A stretch of 25,813 nucleotides of DNA. Origin: GCA-002282575 sp964493995 (GTDB lineage Bacteria > Pseudomonadota > Gammaproteobacteria > Thiomicrospirales > Thiomicrospiraceae). The notes under the pieces are model-generated. The model made no database searches. It was not told the origin of the DNA and saw nothing but the letters and a program-made list of their open reading frames with translations. Of this stretch, positions 1 to 6,880 are shown piece by piece. The stretch covers positions 1-25,813 of the forward strand of contig CAZBQD010000029.1 in the NCBI GenBank assembly GCA_964493995.1, written 5' to 3'. The translations under genes and the position numbers were made by a program. Positions within the stretch are counted from its first letter, which is position 1, and each line of letters begins with the position of its first letter.

Positions 1-224
1 GTCACGGTGTAGCTGCCGTCGGCTTCTTGTTTGACACCCAGGTTTTCTTCTGCAAACTCTTCCGTCATGTGGAGTTTGGCAGAATCAATCACTTCAACGT
101 TGCTTGGCGGGTGGATGCTATCGGCAATGGCGTAGTACAGCTGTACCACCCATGTGAGCACGACAATCGCACCAACCACCCAAATCCATTTCTTCTCTAA
201 CGGATCAATATGAATACTAGACAT
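1..224 (-). CDS. ba3-type cytochrome c oxidase subunit II, 5' part only
   Basis: The visible N-terminal 74 residues begin MSSIHIDPLEKKW, followed by one hydrophobic helix (about residues 13-33, ending in WVVQLYYAIADSIHPP). A polar segment then leads into GSYTV, where the periplasmic cupredoxin domain would start; the Cu(A) ligands lie outside the window. A single N-terminal helix, instead of the two of aa3 oxidases, is the ba3 (type B) subunit II pattern. The start at 224 has a good ribosome binding site (AGAGGAA, 7 bases upstream). The gene follows the 46-aa gene by 14 bases, and that gene in turn follows fccB, so all are probably co-transcribed. Its role would be to take electrons from a small cytochrome c and pass them to heme-copper subunit I. 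The family call is inferred from the short N-terminus and its neighbour. Confidence 0.7.
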   Translation of the reverse strand, partial: MSSIHIDPLEKKWIWVVGAIVVLTWVVQLYYAIADSIHPPSNVEVIDSAKLHMTEEFAEENLGVKQEADGSYTV

Positions 225-238
225 GATTCTGTTCCTCT

Positions 239-379
239 TTATTTCACTGGACCGTTACTGATGAACAGATACCACATCGCCAACCAGCCCAGGGTAAACA
301 TCACCCCATAAGCCGCTAACAATGCCCAGGTGCCGACCGGTGCACTTTCGAGAATCGCTTTCTCTTCTTCAGCCGTCAT
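239..379 (-). CDS. small ba3 oxidase subunit IIa-like membrane peptide (46 aa)
   Basis: This 47-codon frame starts MTAEEEKAILESAPVGTW and continues as one transmembrane helix (about residues 18-40) before ending SNGPVK. It has its own ribosome binding site (GGAG, 8 bases before the ATG) and sits 14 bases upstream of the oxidase subunit II start. Type B (ba3) oxidases carry a single-helix subunit IIa of about 35-55 residues encoded just before subunit II, and this gene fits that place and shape. It is easily missed because of its length. It begins 44 bases after the fccB stop with no obvious terminator between, which suggests read-through from fccAB. Identity rests on size, helix and context; no catalytic motif exists in the family. 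Confidence 0.7.
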   Translation of the reverse strand: MTAEEEKAILESAPVGTWALLAAYGVMFTLGWLAMWYLFISNGPVK

Positions 380-423
380 GTTGAACACTCCAAAGTTTTA
401 TTAATATTTAATTGAATCGTGAC

Positions 424-1845
424 TTAAGCGAAGCAGTCATCGGTAAATGACTTCATCCAGTTGTTGGTATAGAAGCCCGACAAGGCGTAACGCAAATCAT
501 CGTCTTTCAGGTTCAGAGGCAGGTAACGTGGGTTGTTCACACGCACGATTTTGCCATCTTTCACACGGAAGACGTCTGATACGAACTGACCATAATCTTT
601 ATTACCCGCTAGCGCGTAACAGGTGTTTTGGAAAATGGGTTCTTGTGGTTCTTTGCCTGCTAATAAAGCCTTAACTTGCAACGCCACGACTTTCGCTTGA
701 CCATTGGCCGAATAGCCTGATTTGGGCATGGCGTCGGCAATACAACTGTCGCCAATGACGTGAACATTTTTGCGCATGCTTGACTCAAAGGTGACGCGAT
801 TGACTGGACACCAACCGGTGTTATCCACTAAGCCCCAATCGAAGGCAATTTTGCCCGCTTTCATTGGAGGAATGATGTTGATGACATCAGCCTTGTACTC
901 ACCGCCTTCGGTGTAAACGGTTTTCGTGGCGGCATCAACACGCAATACACGTCCGCCTTGACTACCCATGACCCAAGATAGTTGACCGGGTTTGTCATGT
1001 TTAATCGGCTTAAAGTCAGCCAGTTGTGCTTTTGCTTCATCTTCAGTAAAGCCCGCAGCCAATAATGATTCAAGAGTGTAACCTTTGAAATCAGCTGGAA
1101 TATTGAACTGATAGAGGCGATTCCACGCTTGCAGCATGGTCACATCGGTGGTGAAGCCCGATTTGGGGTCTAACACAATGACTTTGGCCGTTGGGTCGCG
1201 TTCTTTGAGATACTGGGTGATTAAGCCCGCGCGCTCGTATGGGCCAGGTGGGCAACGGTAAGGGTTAGGAGGTGGGCAAACTAATACCGTACCACCTTTA
1301 GGTAGCGCCTTCACCTGTTGTGTTAGCAGTTCTAACTGAGGGCCAGGAATCCAAGCATGGGGCATGACCGTATCAGAAACCTGTTGGTTTAGGCCTTCAA
1401 TCGAAGCAAAGTCAAAACTGATGCCCGGAGAAACGATTAAACGATCGTAGCTGACAGCTTGTCCACCAGCAGTTTTCACCACTTGTTTGTCGAAGTCCAC
1501 ATCGGTTGCGGTATCAAAAATAAACTTAACGCCGTATTTTTGTTGCAACTGATCGTAAGAAACGGTGATGTCTTTCATGCTGGCATGGTCAACAATCACT
1601 TCACTTGAGCCATAAGGACGCAAGTATTCTTTATTTTTTTCGATTACCGTAACCGCAACATCGGGCGCATACAAGCGCATATACTTAGCGAAAGTAGCTC
1701 CGCCAACGCCAGCGCCAATCACCACAACATGCTTGCTACCGTTGCCAGCAGCGCGCACTAAATTCGAAAAGCCTGCTGTGGTTAGCGCAGCAGCGCCCAC
1801 TAGCTTCAAGAATTGACGACGCGAAGATGAATTTGCATGATTCAT
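424..1845 (-). CDS. fccB: flavocytochrome c sulfide dehydrogenase, flavoprotein subunit
   Basis: This is a periplasmic FAD enzyme that oxidises sulfide and passes electrons to its heme partner FccA. The 473-aa product begins with a Tat signal (SRRQFLK at residues 8-14, then a hydrophobic stretch to about 32). The dinucleotide fold GAGVGG is at 44-49. The two redox-disulfide cysteines are in YRCPPGPYERA (C198) and GWCPV (C346), and the C-terminal IGDSCIA...PKSGYSAN FAD segment is present. The cysteine that carries covalent FAD in Allochromatium FccB (YTCYLSNEV context) is replaced by proline 77 (LRPYGSSEV). There is also an extra segment at about 250-290 compared with that enzyme. The ATG at 1845 was chosen over an upstream in-frame ATG at 1908 because AAGGAG precedes it and the Tat signal starts there. 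It lies 13 bases after fccA. Confidence 0.88.
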   Translation of the reverse strand: MNHANSSSRRQFLKLVGAAALTTAGFSNLVRAAGNGSKHVVVIGAGVGGATFAKYMRLYAPDVAVTVIEKNKEYLRPYGSSEVIVDHASMKDITVSYDQLQQKYGVKFIFDTATDVDFDKQVVKTAGGQAVSYDRLIVSPGISFDFASIEGLNQQVSDTVMPHAWIPGPQLELLTQQVKALPKGGTVLVCPPPNPYRCPPGPYERAGLITQYLKERDPTAKVIVLDPKSGFTTDVTMLQAWNRLYQFNIPADFKGYTLESLLAAGFTEDEAKAQLADFKPIKHDKPGQLSWVMGSQGGRVLRVDAATKTVYTEGGEYKADVINIIPPMKAGKIAFDWGLVDNTGWCPVNRVTFESSMRKNVHVIGDSCIADAMPKSGYSANGQAKVVALQVKALLAGKEPQEPIFQNTCYALAGNKDYGQFVSDVFRVKDGKIVRVNNPRYLPLNLKDDDLRYALSGFYTNNWMKSFTDDCFA

Positions 1846-1858
1846 AGAGTCACTCTCC

Positions 1859-2170
1859 TTATGGTTTCTGAGCAGCGAAATAATCTGCCATGCGTTTAAG
1901 CTCATCATCTGTAAAGCCTTTCGCTAAGGGACCCATGAGCGTTCCGGGACGAGCGCCCGAAGCAAATTCTTTCATGGTATTAACGAAAGTGTTAGGGTTC
2001 ATGCCAGCCAGTGGCATAAAAGCGTTGTTTTTGATCTTGCCAAAGGTGCCGTGACAGCCTGAGCAGGTTTGTGCCAACATCTCACCCGACACTTCAGCCG
2101 CTTGCACACTGGTCGAAACCAGTGAACTCGCTACTAAAAAGCCCCCAGCAAGTAGAGAAAGTTTCAACAT
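1859..2170 (-). CDS. fccA: flavocytochrome c cytochrome subunit, monoheme class I
   Basis: This 103-aa secreted c-type cytochrome accepts electrons from FccB. A Sec signal peptide (residues 1-25, ending VQAA) is followed by one heme-binding site CSGCH (C36, C39, H40). M79 in GTLMGPLAKGF is the likely sixth heme ligand, and the C-terminal helix is TDDELKRMADYFAAQ. Chlorobium-type FccA is also a small monoheme protein, whereas Allochromatium FccA is a diheme protein, so this is the short form. The ribosome binding site AGGAG is 6 bases before the ATG. It is the first gene of the apparent fccA-fccB-IIa-subunit II transcription unit. A generic cytochrome c553 is the alternative, but linkage to fccB makes FccA the better call. 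Confidence 0.82.
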   Translation of the reverse strand: MLKLSLLAGGFLVASSLVSTSVQAAEVSGEMLAQTCSGCHGTFGKIKNNAFMPLAGMNPNTFVNTMKEFASGARPGTLMGPLAKGFTDDELKRMADYFAAQKP

Positions 2171-2307
2171 TGTTTACTCCTAGTGCCTCATCATTTTTTT
2201 GTGATGGCAAATGATAAGATTTTTTTAATAGAACATTCACGTTGAATCAAGGGTTTAACCTTTACCAACCTTTTGAAACCAAGTACCATAATGCACAGGT
2301 AACGGGG

Positions 2308-2324
2308 TGCGACAAATTGTCGCA
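2308..2324. promoter_or_regulatory. 17-bp palindrome resembling a PrrA/RegA/RoxR redox-regulator site
   Basis: The sequence TGCGACAAATTGTCGCA is a perfect palindrome with 8-bp arms around one base, about 138 bases upstream of the fccA start. As I recall it, the PrrA/RegA consensus is YGCGRCR, a variable gap, then GNCGC; this site fits with a 4-base gap. That regulator family controls terminal oxidases and cytochromes in proteobacteria, which matches the neighbours. Binding is inferred. Confidence 0.5.
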
Positions 2325-2480
2325 GTTCCTAAGCGCCAATGATAGCAAATAACGCCTTAATAAATCTAAGATTATGTGATTAAATTTTTCTTACAGACGT
2401 TATAAGTTTTATTTTTGCAGTGTTTTTTGAGATTGGCGTTAAAATATGATCGCTAATAGTTGAGTTGTTTAGTAGGTTAT

Positions 2481-2509
2481 TAATACCTGAGTCATTAAGT
2501 CAGGTATTA
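2481..2509. promoter_or_regulatory. 10-bp inverted repeat upstream of cyoE
   Basis: TAATACCTGA (2481-2490) and TCAGGTATTA (2500-2509) are perfect reverse complements with a 9-base centre. No T-run follows, so it is not a typical terminator. It lies 84 bases before the cyoE start and may be an operator or a leader hairpin. The cognate factor is unknown. Confidence 0.45.
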
Positions 2510-2593
2510 TGAAATGAAACGGTTTTGATTAGAGTGCGATATTAAAAATACTCATTGGGCGTCATTAAATAAAGTTATGGTTGGTTAAGGATT

Positions 2594-3502
2594 ATGCAGA
2601 CGAGTTCATTCGTTTCTGAAAACGCGTGGTTGAGCAAAATCAGCGCCATGCTGGAGTTGGCAAAAATTAAGGTGGTGGCGCTGATTGCCTTCACCGCATG
2701 GGCGGGTATGTTGCTGGCTTCACCACCCTTTCAGGCCGATATCCCACTGATGCTCTGGTCGTTGTTAGGTATTTCTTTAGCCGCAGCCTCGGGTGCGGCC
2801 ATTAACCATCTGCTCGATGAACGCTTTGATGAAAAAATGCAGCGTACCAAGGCGCGTCCTCTGCCCACATCCCGAGTGAGTGAAAAAGAAGTGATTGCGG
2901 TCGCCATCAGTTGGATGCTGATTGCCATGGCGATACTCTTGTATTTTGTGAACTGGCTGACAGCATTACTGACTTTTTTTGCTCTAGTCGGTTATGCCAT
3001 TGTTTATACGGTGTATTTGAAACATAACACGCCCCAAAATATTGTTTGGGGTGGCGCGGCTGGGGCAGCGCCACCTTTGCTGGGTTGGGTCGCCATGACG
3101 GGTCAAGTGACTTGGGAAGGATTTATTCTGTTTCTCATTATTTTCATTTGGACGCCGCCGCATTTCTGGCCGTTGGCGATTCATCGCTTGGAAGATTACA
3201 AACGGGCAGGCATTCCCATGTTGCCGGTGGTTCGAGGCGTGCCGCACACTAAGTTTCAAGTGTTGCTTTACACTTTAGTCTTAACCAGCGTGACACTGCT
3301 GCCAACTACCATTGGTATGTCGGGCATGACTTATTTATCGATTGCCTTGTTGCTGAATATTGGCTTTGTTTACTACGCGCTCAAACTGTACCGCGAGCCA
3401 GATCACCAATCTGCCATGGGTACTTTTGGCTTTTCCATTTTGTATTTAACGCTGTTGTTTGCCGGCTTAATTCTCGATCATTACGTTAAAGCTTGGGTGT
3501 GA
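2594..3502 (+). CDS. cyoE: protoheme IX farnesyltransferase (heme O synthase)
   Basis: This integral membrane prenyltransferase (UbiA superfamily) adds a farnesyl group to heme B to make heme O, the precursor of heme A. The 302-aa length is normal. The first allylic-diphosphate motif is NHLLDERFDEKMQRTKARPLP (N71, D75, D79). The loop YTVYLKHNTPQNIVWGGAAGA and the second motif HRLEDYKRAGIPMLPV also match CyoE/CtaB. About eight or nine hydrophobic helices are visible. The start at 2594 follows TAAGG with short spacing. It is the first gene of a cyoE-PepSY-ctaA unit, with its stop overlapping the next start (TGATG). Location opposite a ba3-type oxidase operon suggests it serves that enzyme. Confidence 0.95.
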   Translation: MQTSSFVSENAWLSKISAMLELAKIKVVALIAFTAWAGMLLASPPFQADIPLMLWSLLGISLAAASGAAINHLLDERFDEKMQRTKARPLPTSRVSEKEVIAVAISWMLIAMAILLYFVNWLTALLTFFALVGYAIVYTVYLKHNTPQNIVWGGAAGAAPPLLGWVAMTGQVTWEGFILFLIIFIWTPPHFWPLAIHRLEDYKRAGIPMLPVVRGVPHTKFQVLLYTLVLTSVTLLPTTIGMSGMTYLSIALLLNIGFVYYALKLYREPDHQSAMGTFGFSILYLTLLFAGLILDHYVKAWV

Positions 3503-4236
3503 TGAGTCAGGGTTTGCATCGCTGGTTGACCTGGCTGTTTGCTTTGCCGTTGATTTGGCTAGCAATAACCGGAGCTTTGTTGGGTTTTTCATCCGAAATG
3601 GATCGCATCATGCACGTAGAGCTGATGACCACGCCGCTGTCGCAACAACCTACTTTGCCCGAATCGGTGCAACACGACTTGATTGAGCAGGCTTATCCCC
3701 AGTTCCAGTGGGTAGCTTTTACGCCGGCACAAAATCCGGTTGATACCAGTATGGCCTTAATGAAAGATGAGCAGGGTGTTCTGTGGCAGGTTTTTCTCAA
3801 TCCCAAGTTAGGTGAAATTAATGGGTTGCGAGCTTTTGCTGAGGATTGGTCGCAGCAACTGACTCAATGGCACCGTTTTGCGTTTTTGGGCGAGGGTTTA
3901 GGTAAGGTGGTGGTATTCATCTCAAGTCTGGCGCTGATAGGGGTGTTACTGACGGGTTGGGTGGAATCAAGGCAACAAACGTGCATGCACTATTCTTTAC
4001 ATCGCTTGTTGGGGCAATGGTTAACCCCTTTATTGTTGGTGTTGGTGGTGTCGGGACTATTGTTGTTAGCACAGGCTGCTGGGAGCTTATCGACGGGTAT
4101 CGACTGGGTCTCGGTTCATCAAGGCGATTGGCTGGGATTGCCGGGTCGGTTATTGTGGGTGATGGTGAGTGTCGCTTTAGCCTGGTTGATTATCGGTGGC
4201 TTGTGGTTGGTTTCGACGCATCGTAGGGATTATTAA
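3502..4236 (+). CDS. PepSY-associated four-helix membrane protein
   Basis: The 244-aa product starts MSQGLHRWLTW. It has a first helix at about 8-30 with an ITGALLGF motif, a periplasmic segment of about 100 residues resembling a degenerate PepSY unit, then WHRF followed by a helix ending LLTGW, then LHRLLGQW leading into a third helix, and a fourth near the C-terminus. Paired histidine-arginine motifs before helices and the TG turn are typical of PepSY_TM proteins, some of which are linked to iron or heme redox at the membrane. Its start overlaps the cyoE stop (TGATG), so translation is coupled; in-frame starts further upstream would only extend it into cyoE. Lying between heme O synthase and heme A synthase, it may assist heme A synthesis or oxidase assembly, but that is inference. 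Confidence 0.65.
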   Translation: MSQGLHRWLTWLFALPLIWLAITGALLGFSSEMDRIMHVELMTTPLSQQPTLPESVQHDLIEQAYPQFQWVAFTPAQNPVDTSMALMKDEQGVLWQVFLNPKLGEINGLRAFAEDWSQQLTQWHRFAFLGEGLGKVVVFISSLALIGVLLTGWVESRQQTCMHYSLHRLLGQWLTPLLLVLVVSGLLLLAQAAGSLSTGIDWVSVHQGDWLGLPGRLLWVMVSVALAWLIIGGLWLVSTHRRDY

Positions 4237-4302
4237 TCGTGTTCATGTTTTATCGGCGATTGGCATGAAGGATTCAGTTTGTTGGTTTGAAGGGGTTAGG
4301 AA

Positions 4303-5277
4303 TTGATTAACGAAAAACGGGTGGGTCATTTTGTGTTAGCGGCTTGGATTACCATTGTCGCCGTTTACATTCTGATTGTGGTGGGTAGTAGTGTGCGAGC
4401 CACCGGTGCCGGCATGGGCTGTCCCGACTGGCCGACTTGCTTCGGGCAGATGATTCCGCCCACCAGTGAAGCTCAATTACCGCCTAATTATCAGGAAATT
4501 TACCGAGATCGTGGTTATGCCGAAGTTCGTTTTAATCCAGTGAAAACTTGGACCGAGTTTTTCAACCGACTGACGGGCGTTACCATTGGTTTCTTGGCGA
4601 TGTGGACACTCTGGGCAGGCTGGCGCATTCGTCAAACGCATAAAGCAAGTTTTTATTTTGCCCTAACCGCTTTTTTGTTGATTGGTTTTAATGGTTGGTT
4701 GGGCAAAGTGGTGGTGTCGAGCAATTTGCATCCGGTTATTATTACCACCCATATGGTCGCTTCTTTACTGGTGGTGGCTAGTTTGATTTTGGCCTTAGTG
4801 AAAGCGCAAACACCATTGCAACTATTGAATCAACGTAGCTTGGTACGTCGCTTGCAAACTGGGTTATTGCTGGGTTTGACGCTCACCCTCATTCAGATTG
4901 GCTTGGGTGTGCAGGTTCGTGAGCAGATTGATATCATTGCCTTGGGTACGGATTTCCAAGATCGCGCCCTTTGGGTGGCACAAGTGGGTCAACCCGTGTT
5001 GATTCATGTTTTATTTGCGCTTTCGATTGTTGCTTATAACTGGTGGTTGGCGAAGCAGTTGCAGCAAAGTCAGTTGTCACCTGCGGTGGTGCGCATGGGG
5101 CGTGCGCTGATGCTGTTGGTATTAGTGGAGTTAAGTGTCGGCGTGTTGTTGGCAGTGGCTAATTTTCCCGCCTTCTTGCAGCCGGTTCATTTGGTGTTGG
5201 CGGGTTTGGTGTTTGGGGTGCAGTTCTACGTGATGAGTGTGCTGCTCAGCGTGCAGCATCAACTGTCCAATCAATAA
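4303..5277 (+). CDS. ctaA: heme A synthase
   Basis: CtaA/Cox15 oxidises the C8 methyl of heme O to give heme A. The 324-aa protein shows MGCPDWPTCFGQ (C40 and C46, the external-loop cysteine pair), LHPVIITTHM (H143, H150), QIGLGVQVREQID, IHVLFAL (H235) and QPVHLVLAG (H296). Eight helices are visible. The first-bundle motif, commonly E-x-x-H-R, reads EFFNR here (E85, N88, R89), so one usual heme histidine is asparagine. The start is a TTG at 4303, preceded by AAGGGG 7 bases upstream; the next methionine is residue 38, which is too late. It is the last gene of the cyoE unit and ends just before a strong terminator. Confidence 0.92.
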   Translation: MINEKRVGHFVLAAWITIVAVYILIVVGSSVRATGAGMGCPDWPTCFGQMIPPTSEAQLPPNYQEIYRDRGYAEVRFNPVKTWTEFFNRLTGVTIGFLAMWTLWAGWRIRQTHKASFYFALTAFLLIGFNGWLGKVVVSSNLHPVIITTHMVASLLVVASLILALVKAQTPLQLLNQRSLVRRLQTGLLLGLTLTLIQIGLGVQVREQIDIIALGTDFQDRALWVAQVGQPVLIHVLFALSIVAYNWWLAKQLQQSQLSPAVVRMGRALMLLVLVELSVGVLLAVANFPAFLQPVHLVLAGLVFGVQFYVMSVLLSVQHQLSNQ

Positions 5278-5296
5278 AATATCATCTTAGGGTTAT

Positions 5297-5328
5297 AAAA
5301 AAGCGCTTGATTGCAAGCGCTTTTTTTT
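5297..5328. terminator. bidirectional terminator between ctaA and the Spy-like gene
   Basis: The stem GCGCTTG/CAAGCGC (5303-5309/5314-5320) has loop ATTG. Six A's stand on the left and eight T's on the right, so it can end transcription from ctaA on the plus strand and from the convergent minus-strand gene. Confidence 0.9.
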
Positions 5329-5354
5329 GTGGCTATTAAGCTGATTATCTCGGC

Positions 5355-5777
5355 TTATTTTAGGCTGTTAAGATAAGCTGTTTTAACCAGCTCATACTGT
5401 TCTGGGGTTAATTCCTTAATCAACATGCGGTGGCATAGGCTGCGCATTTTGATTAATTCTTCTTCTTTTGCCAGTAGCTCAGCAGTCATTTTTTCACGCT
5501 CGATGCGGTCTTTATTATCCAAAATGGCCATACGCAATGCTTGACGTAATTTAACATAGTCGTCTTCCATTACTTTGCGTTTGGCGGGTGCGCTGGCCAT
5601 CCAGTCATCTAGTACCTTTTTCTGTTCGGCGTTCAGTTGTAATTTGCCACTTTCAGTCAGCTTTTTTACCTGTGGCATGAGCTCAATAATGGGTGATGGT
5701 AAATCAGATACGGCAGCTTGTGCCATCAAGGGACTAAAAGCCAAGCTGGTAGCTAAGAAAAGCGCTTTAACATTCAT
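5355..5777 (-). CDS. periplasmic Spy/CpxP-like small helical protein
   Basis: The 140-aa product has a clear Sec signal peptide (MNVKALFLATSLAFSPLMAQA, cleavage near 21/22), then an all-helical charged domain. Two LTxxQ-type motifs, LNAEQ (48-52) and LTPEQ (123-127), are placed like those of Spy/CpxP proteins, which act as stress chaperones or metal-linked sensors in the periplasm. One cysteine-histidine pair (C115-H116) is present. The start has TAGGAG 9 bases upstream. It stands alone between two terminators with its own strong promoter, which lies within a dyad, so regulated expression is likely. The family call is by motif and shape, and the function is not known. Confidence 0.6.
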   Translation of the reverse strand: MNVKALFLATSLAFSPLMAQAAVSDLPSPIIELMPQVKKLTESGKLQLNAEQKKVLDDWMASAPAKRKVMEDDYVKLRQALRMAILDNKDRIEREKMTAELLAKEEELIKMRSLCHRMLIKELTPEQYELVKTAYLNSLK

Positions 5778-5807
5778 GAAGCATGACTCCTAAAAGGGTT
5801 AAGTGAA

Positions 5808-5852
5808 AACATATTAGAATTTAATTATATGCTAATATGTTAATGCTGTCCA
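5808..5852 (-). promoter_or_regulatory. sigma70 promoter with overlapping operator-like dyad
   Basis: On the minus strand TGGACA (5847-5852), a 17-bp spacer and TATAAT (5824-5829) form a near-consensus promoter for the Spy/CpxP-like gene. AACATATTAG (5808-5817) and CTAATATGTT (5832-5841) are perfect reverse complements flanking the -10, a typical place for repressor binding. The regulator is not identifiable. Confidence 0.7.
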
Positions 5853-5928
5853 GGTAAATAAACATTATCGAGTAGTCGGGGTAGGGCTTGGGTGACATTG
5901 GGATGAATATGGCTGGTGTTAAAATGCA

Positions 5929-5953
5929 ACAACCCCGCATCGAGCGGGGTTGT
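5929..5953 (-). terminator. probable terminator of prkB
   Basis: ACAACCCCGC and GCGGGGTTGT form a 10-bp stem with a 5-base loop, just downstream of prkB. On the minus strand it is followed by GCATTTTAA, a short T-run, so termination is likely but not ideal. Confidence 0.65.
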
Positions 5954-5976
5954 CGTCAAATGAAAGCGAAAAAAAC

Positions 5977-6843
5977 TTAGGCTGCGTTTTTCTGAGCAAT
6001 CATGTTTTTGATCACTGGTGACAGCATCAAATCCATAACATCAATCATTTTTTGACCTGGGATAACCAGTGTGTCTGCTTTTTGCAAGAAAGCACCTTCA
6101 ACTTGCTTGGCGATGCCGGCTAAGTCGATGCCGTCCATGCGCACGTGGCAAACAATCAAGCTCTCTTCTGGTTTAGGAACCGCCATACCACTGAATGGGT
6201 TAGCTGTATCGACTAACGGAACGCGGTGGAAGTTGATATGAGTGCGATCAAATTGAGGGGTGATGTACTCGGCATAGTCAGGCATACGATCCAAAATGGT
6301 GTCCACCACTTGTTGCACTGTGTAAGGACGCTCAGAAGTATCACGGTAGATTTTTTGGATCCATTCGATGTTAACGCTCGGAACCACACCCACCAGCAAG
6401 TCAACATGCGCGGCAACATTGGCTGTTTCAGTAACAACACCGCCGTGTAGTCCTTCGTAGAACATGATGTCAGTACCTGCTGGAATGTCTTTCCAAGGGG
6501 TAAAGCAACCTGTGCCTACGCCATGATGCGCTGCTTCTTCATCGTTGTGAACATAGTAACGACGTTTGCCAGTACCGGTTTCACCATAGGTTTTGAATAA
6601 TTCCGCTAACAAGTCAAAGTGGTTAGCATGTTCAGAAAAATGCGTTAACACTTTACCCGCTTTGCGCGATTCAGCCACTTTTTCACGCATTTCAGCGCGT
6701 TCGTATTTGTGGAAGCTATCGCCTTCAACGACGGCAACGTTCAAGTTTTCACGCGCGAATACTTTTTCAAAGGCGCGTTTAACGAAAGTCGTACCTGCAC
6801 CAGATGAACCAGTGACCGAAACAACAGGATGTTTAATAGACAT
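5977..6843 (-). CDS. prkB: phosphoribulokinase, class I (bacterial octameric type)
   Basis: It phosphorylates ribulose 5-phosphate with ATP to give ribulose 1,5-bisphosphate, the CO2 acceptor for RuBisCO. The 288-aa length fits the proteobacterial class I enzyme. A P-loop GSSGAGTT is at residues 12-19, the catalytic base D42 is in VVEGDSFHKY, and RRYYVHNDEEA and MFYEGLHGG match the family. The start is supported by AGAAGGAG 8 bases upstream. It lies 37 bases after gyrB on the same strand and ends at a hairpin terminator, so it may be read from the gyrB promoter as well as its own. No cbb genes or cbbR are next to it. Its presence implies autotrophic growth. Confidence 0.95.
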   Translation of the reverse strand: MSIKHPVVSVTGSSGAGTTFVKRAFEKVFARENLNVAVVEGDSFHKYERAEMREKVAESRKAGKVLTHFSEHANHFDLLAELFKTYGETGTGKRRYYVHNDEEAAHHGVGTGCFTPWKDIPAGTDIMFYEGLHGGVVTETANVAAHVDLLVGVVPSVNIEWIQKIYRDTSERPYTVQQVVDTILDRMPDYAEYITPQFDRTHINFHRVPLVDTANPFSGMAVPKPEESLIVCHVRMDGIDLAGIAKQVEGAFLQKADTLVIPGQKMIDVMDLMLSPVIKNMIAQKNAA

Positions 6844-6880
6844 GGAAGACTCCTTCTAAAAAATTAAAAACCAAAAATCA

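Larger units (their letters stand above)
2171..2593. other. 423-bp divergent control region between fccA and cyoE
   Basis: No gene is seen here. The stretch is AT-rich and separates two divergent units. It holds a 17-bp palindrome at 2308-2324 and a 10-bp-arm dyad at 2481-2509, both entered separately. Promoters are not clear-cut. For fccA, a TTGATT/TAAAAA pair with a 17-bp gap (minus strand, 2222-2250) is possible but weak. For cyoE, a TATGAT lies upstream with no good -35. Weak core promoters beside good dyads would fit activator control, which is an inference. Confidence 0.6.

Noticed and set aside
1846..1908. Upstream in-frame start for fccB
   Set aside because: It would overlap fccA and place about 20 residues before the Tat signal, and the AAGGAG site belongs to the ATG at 1845.
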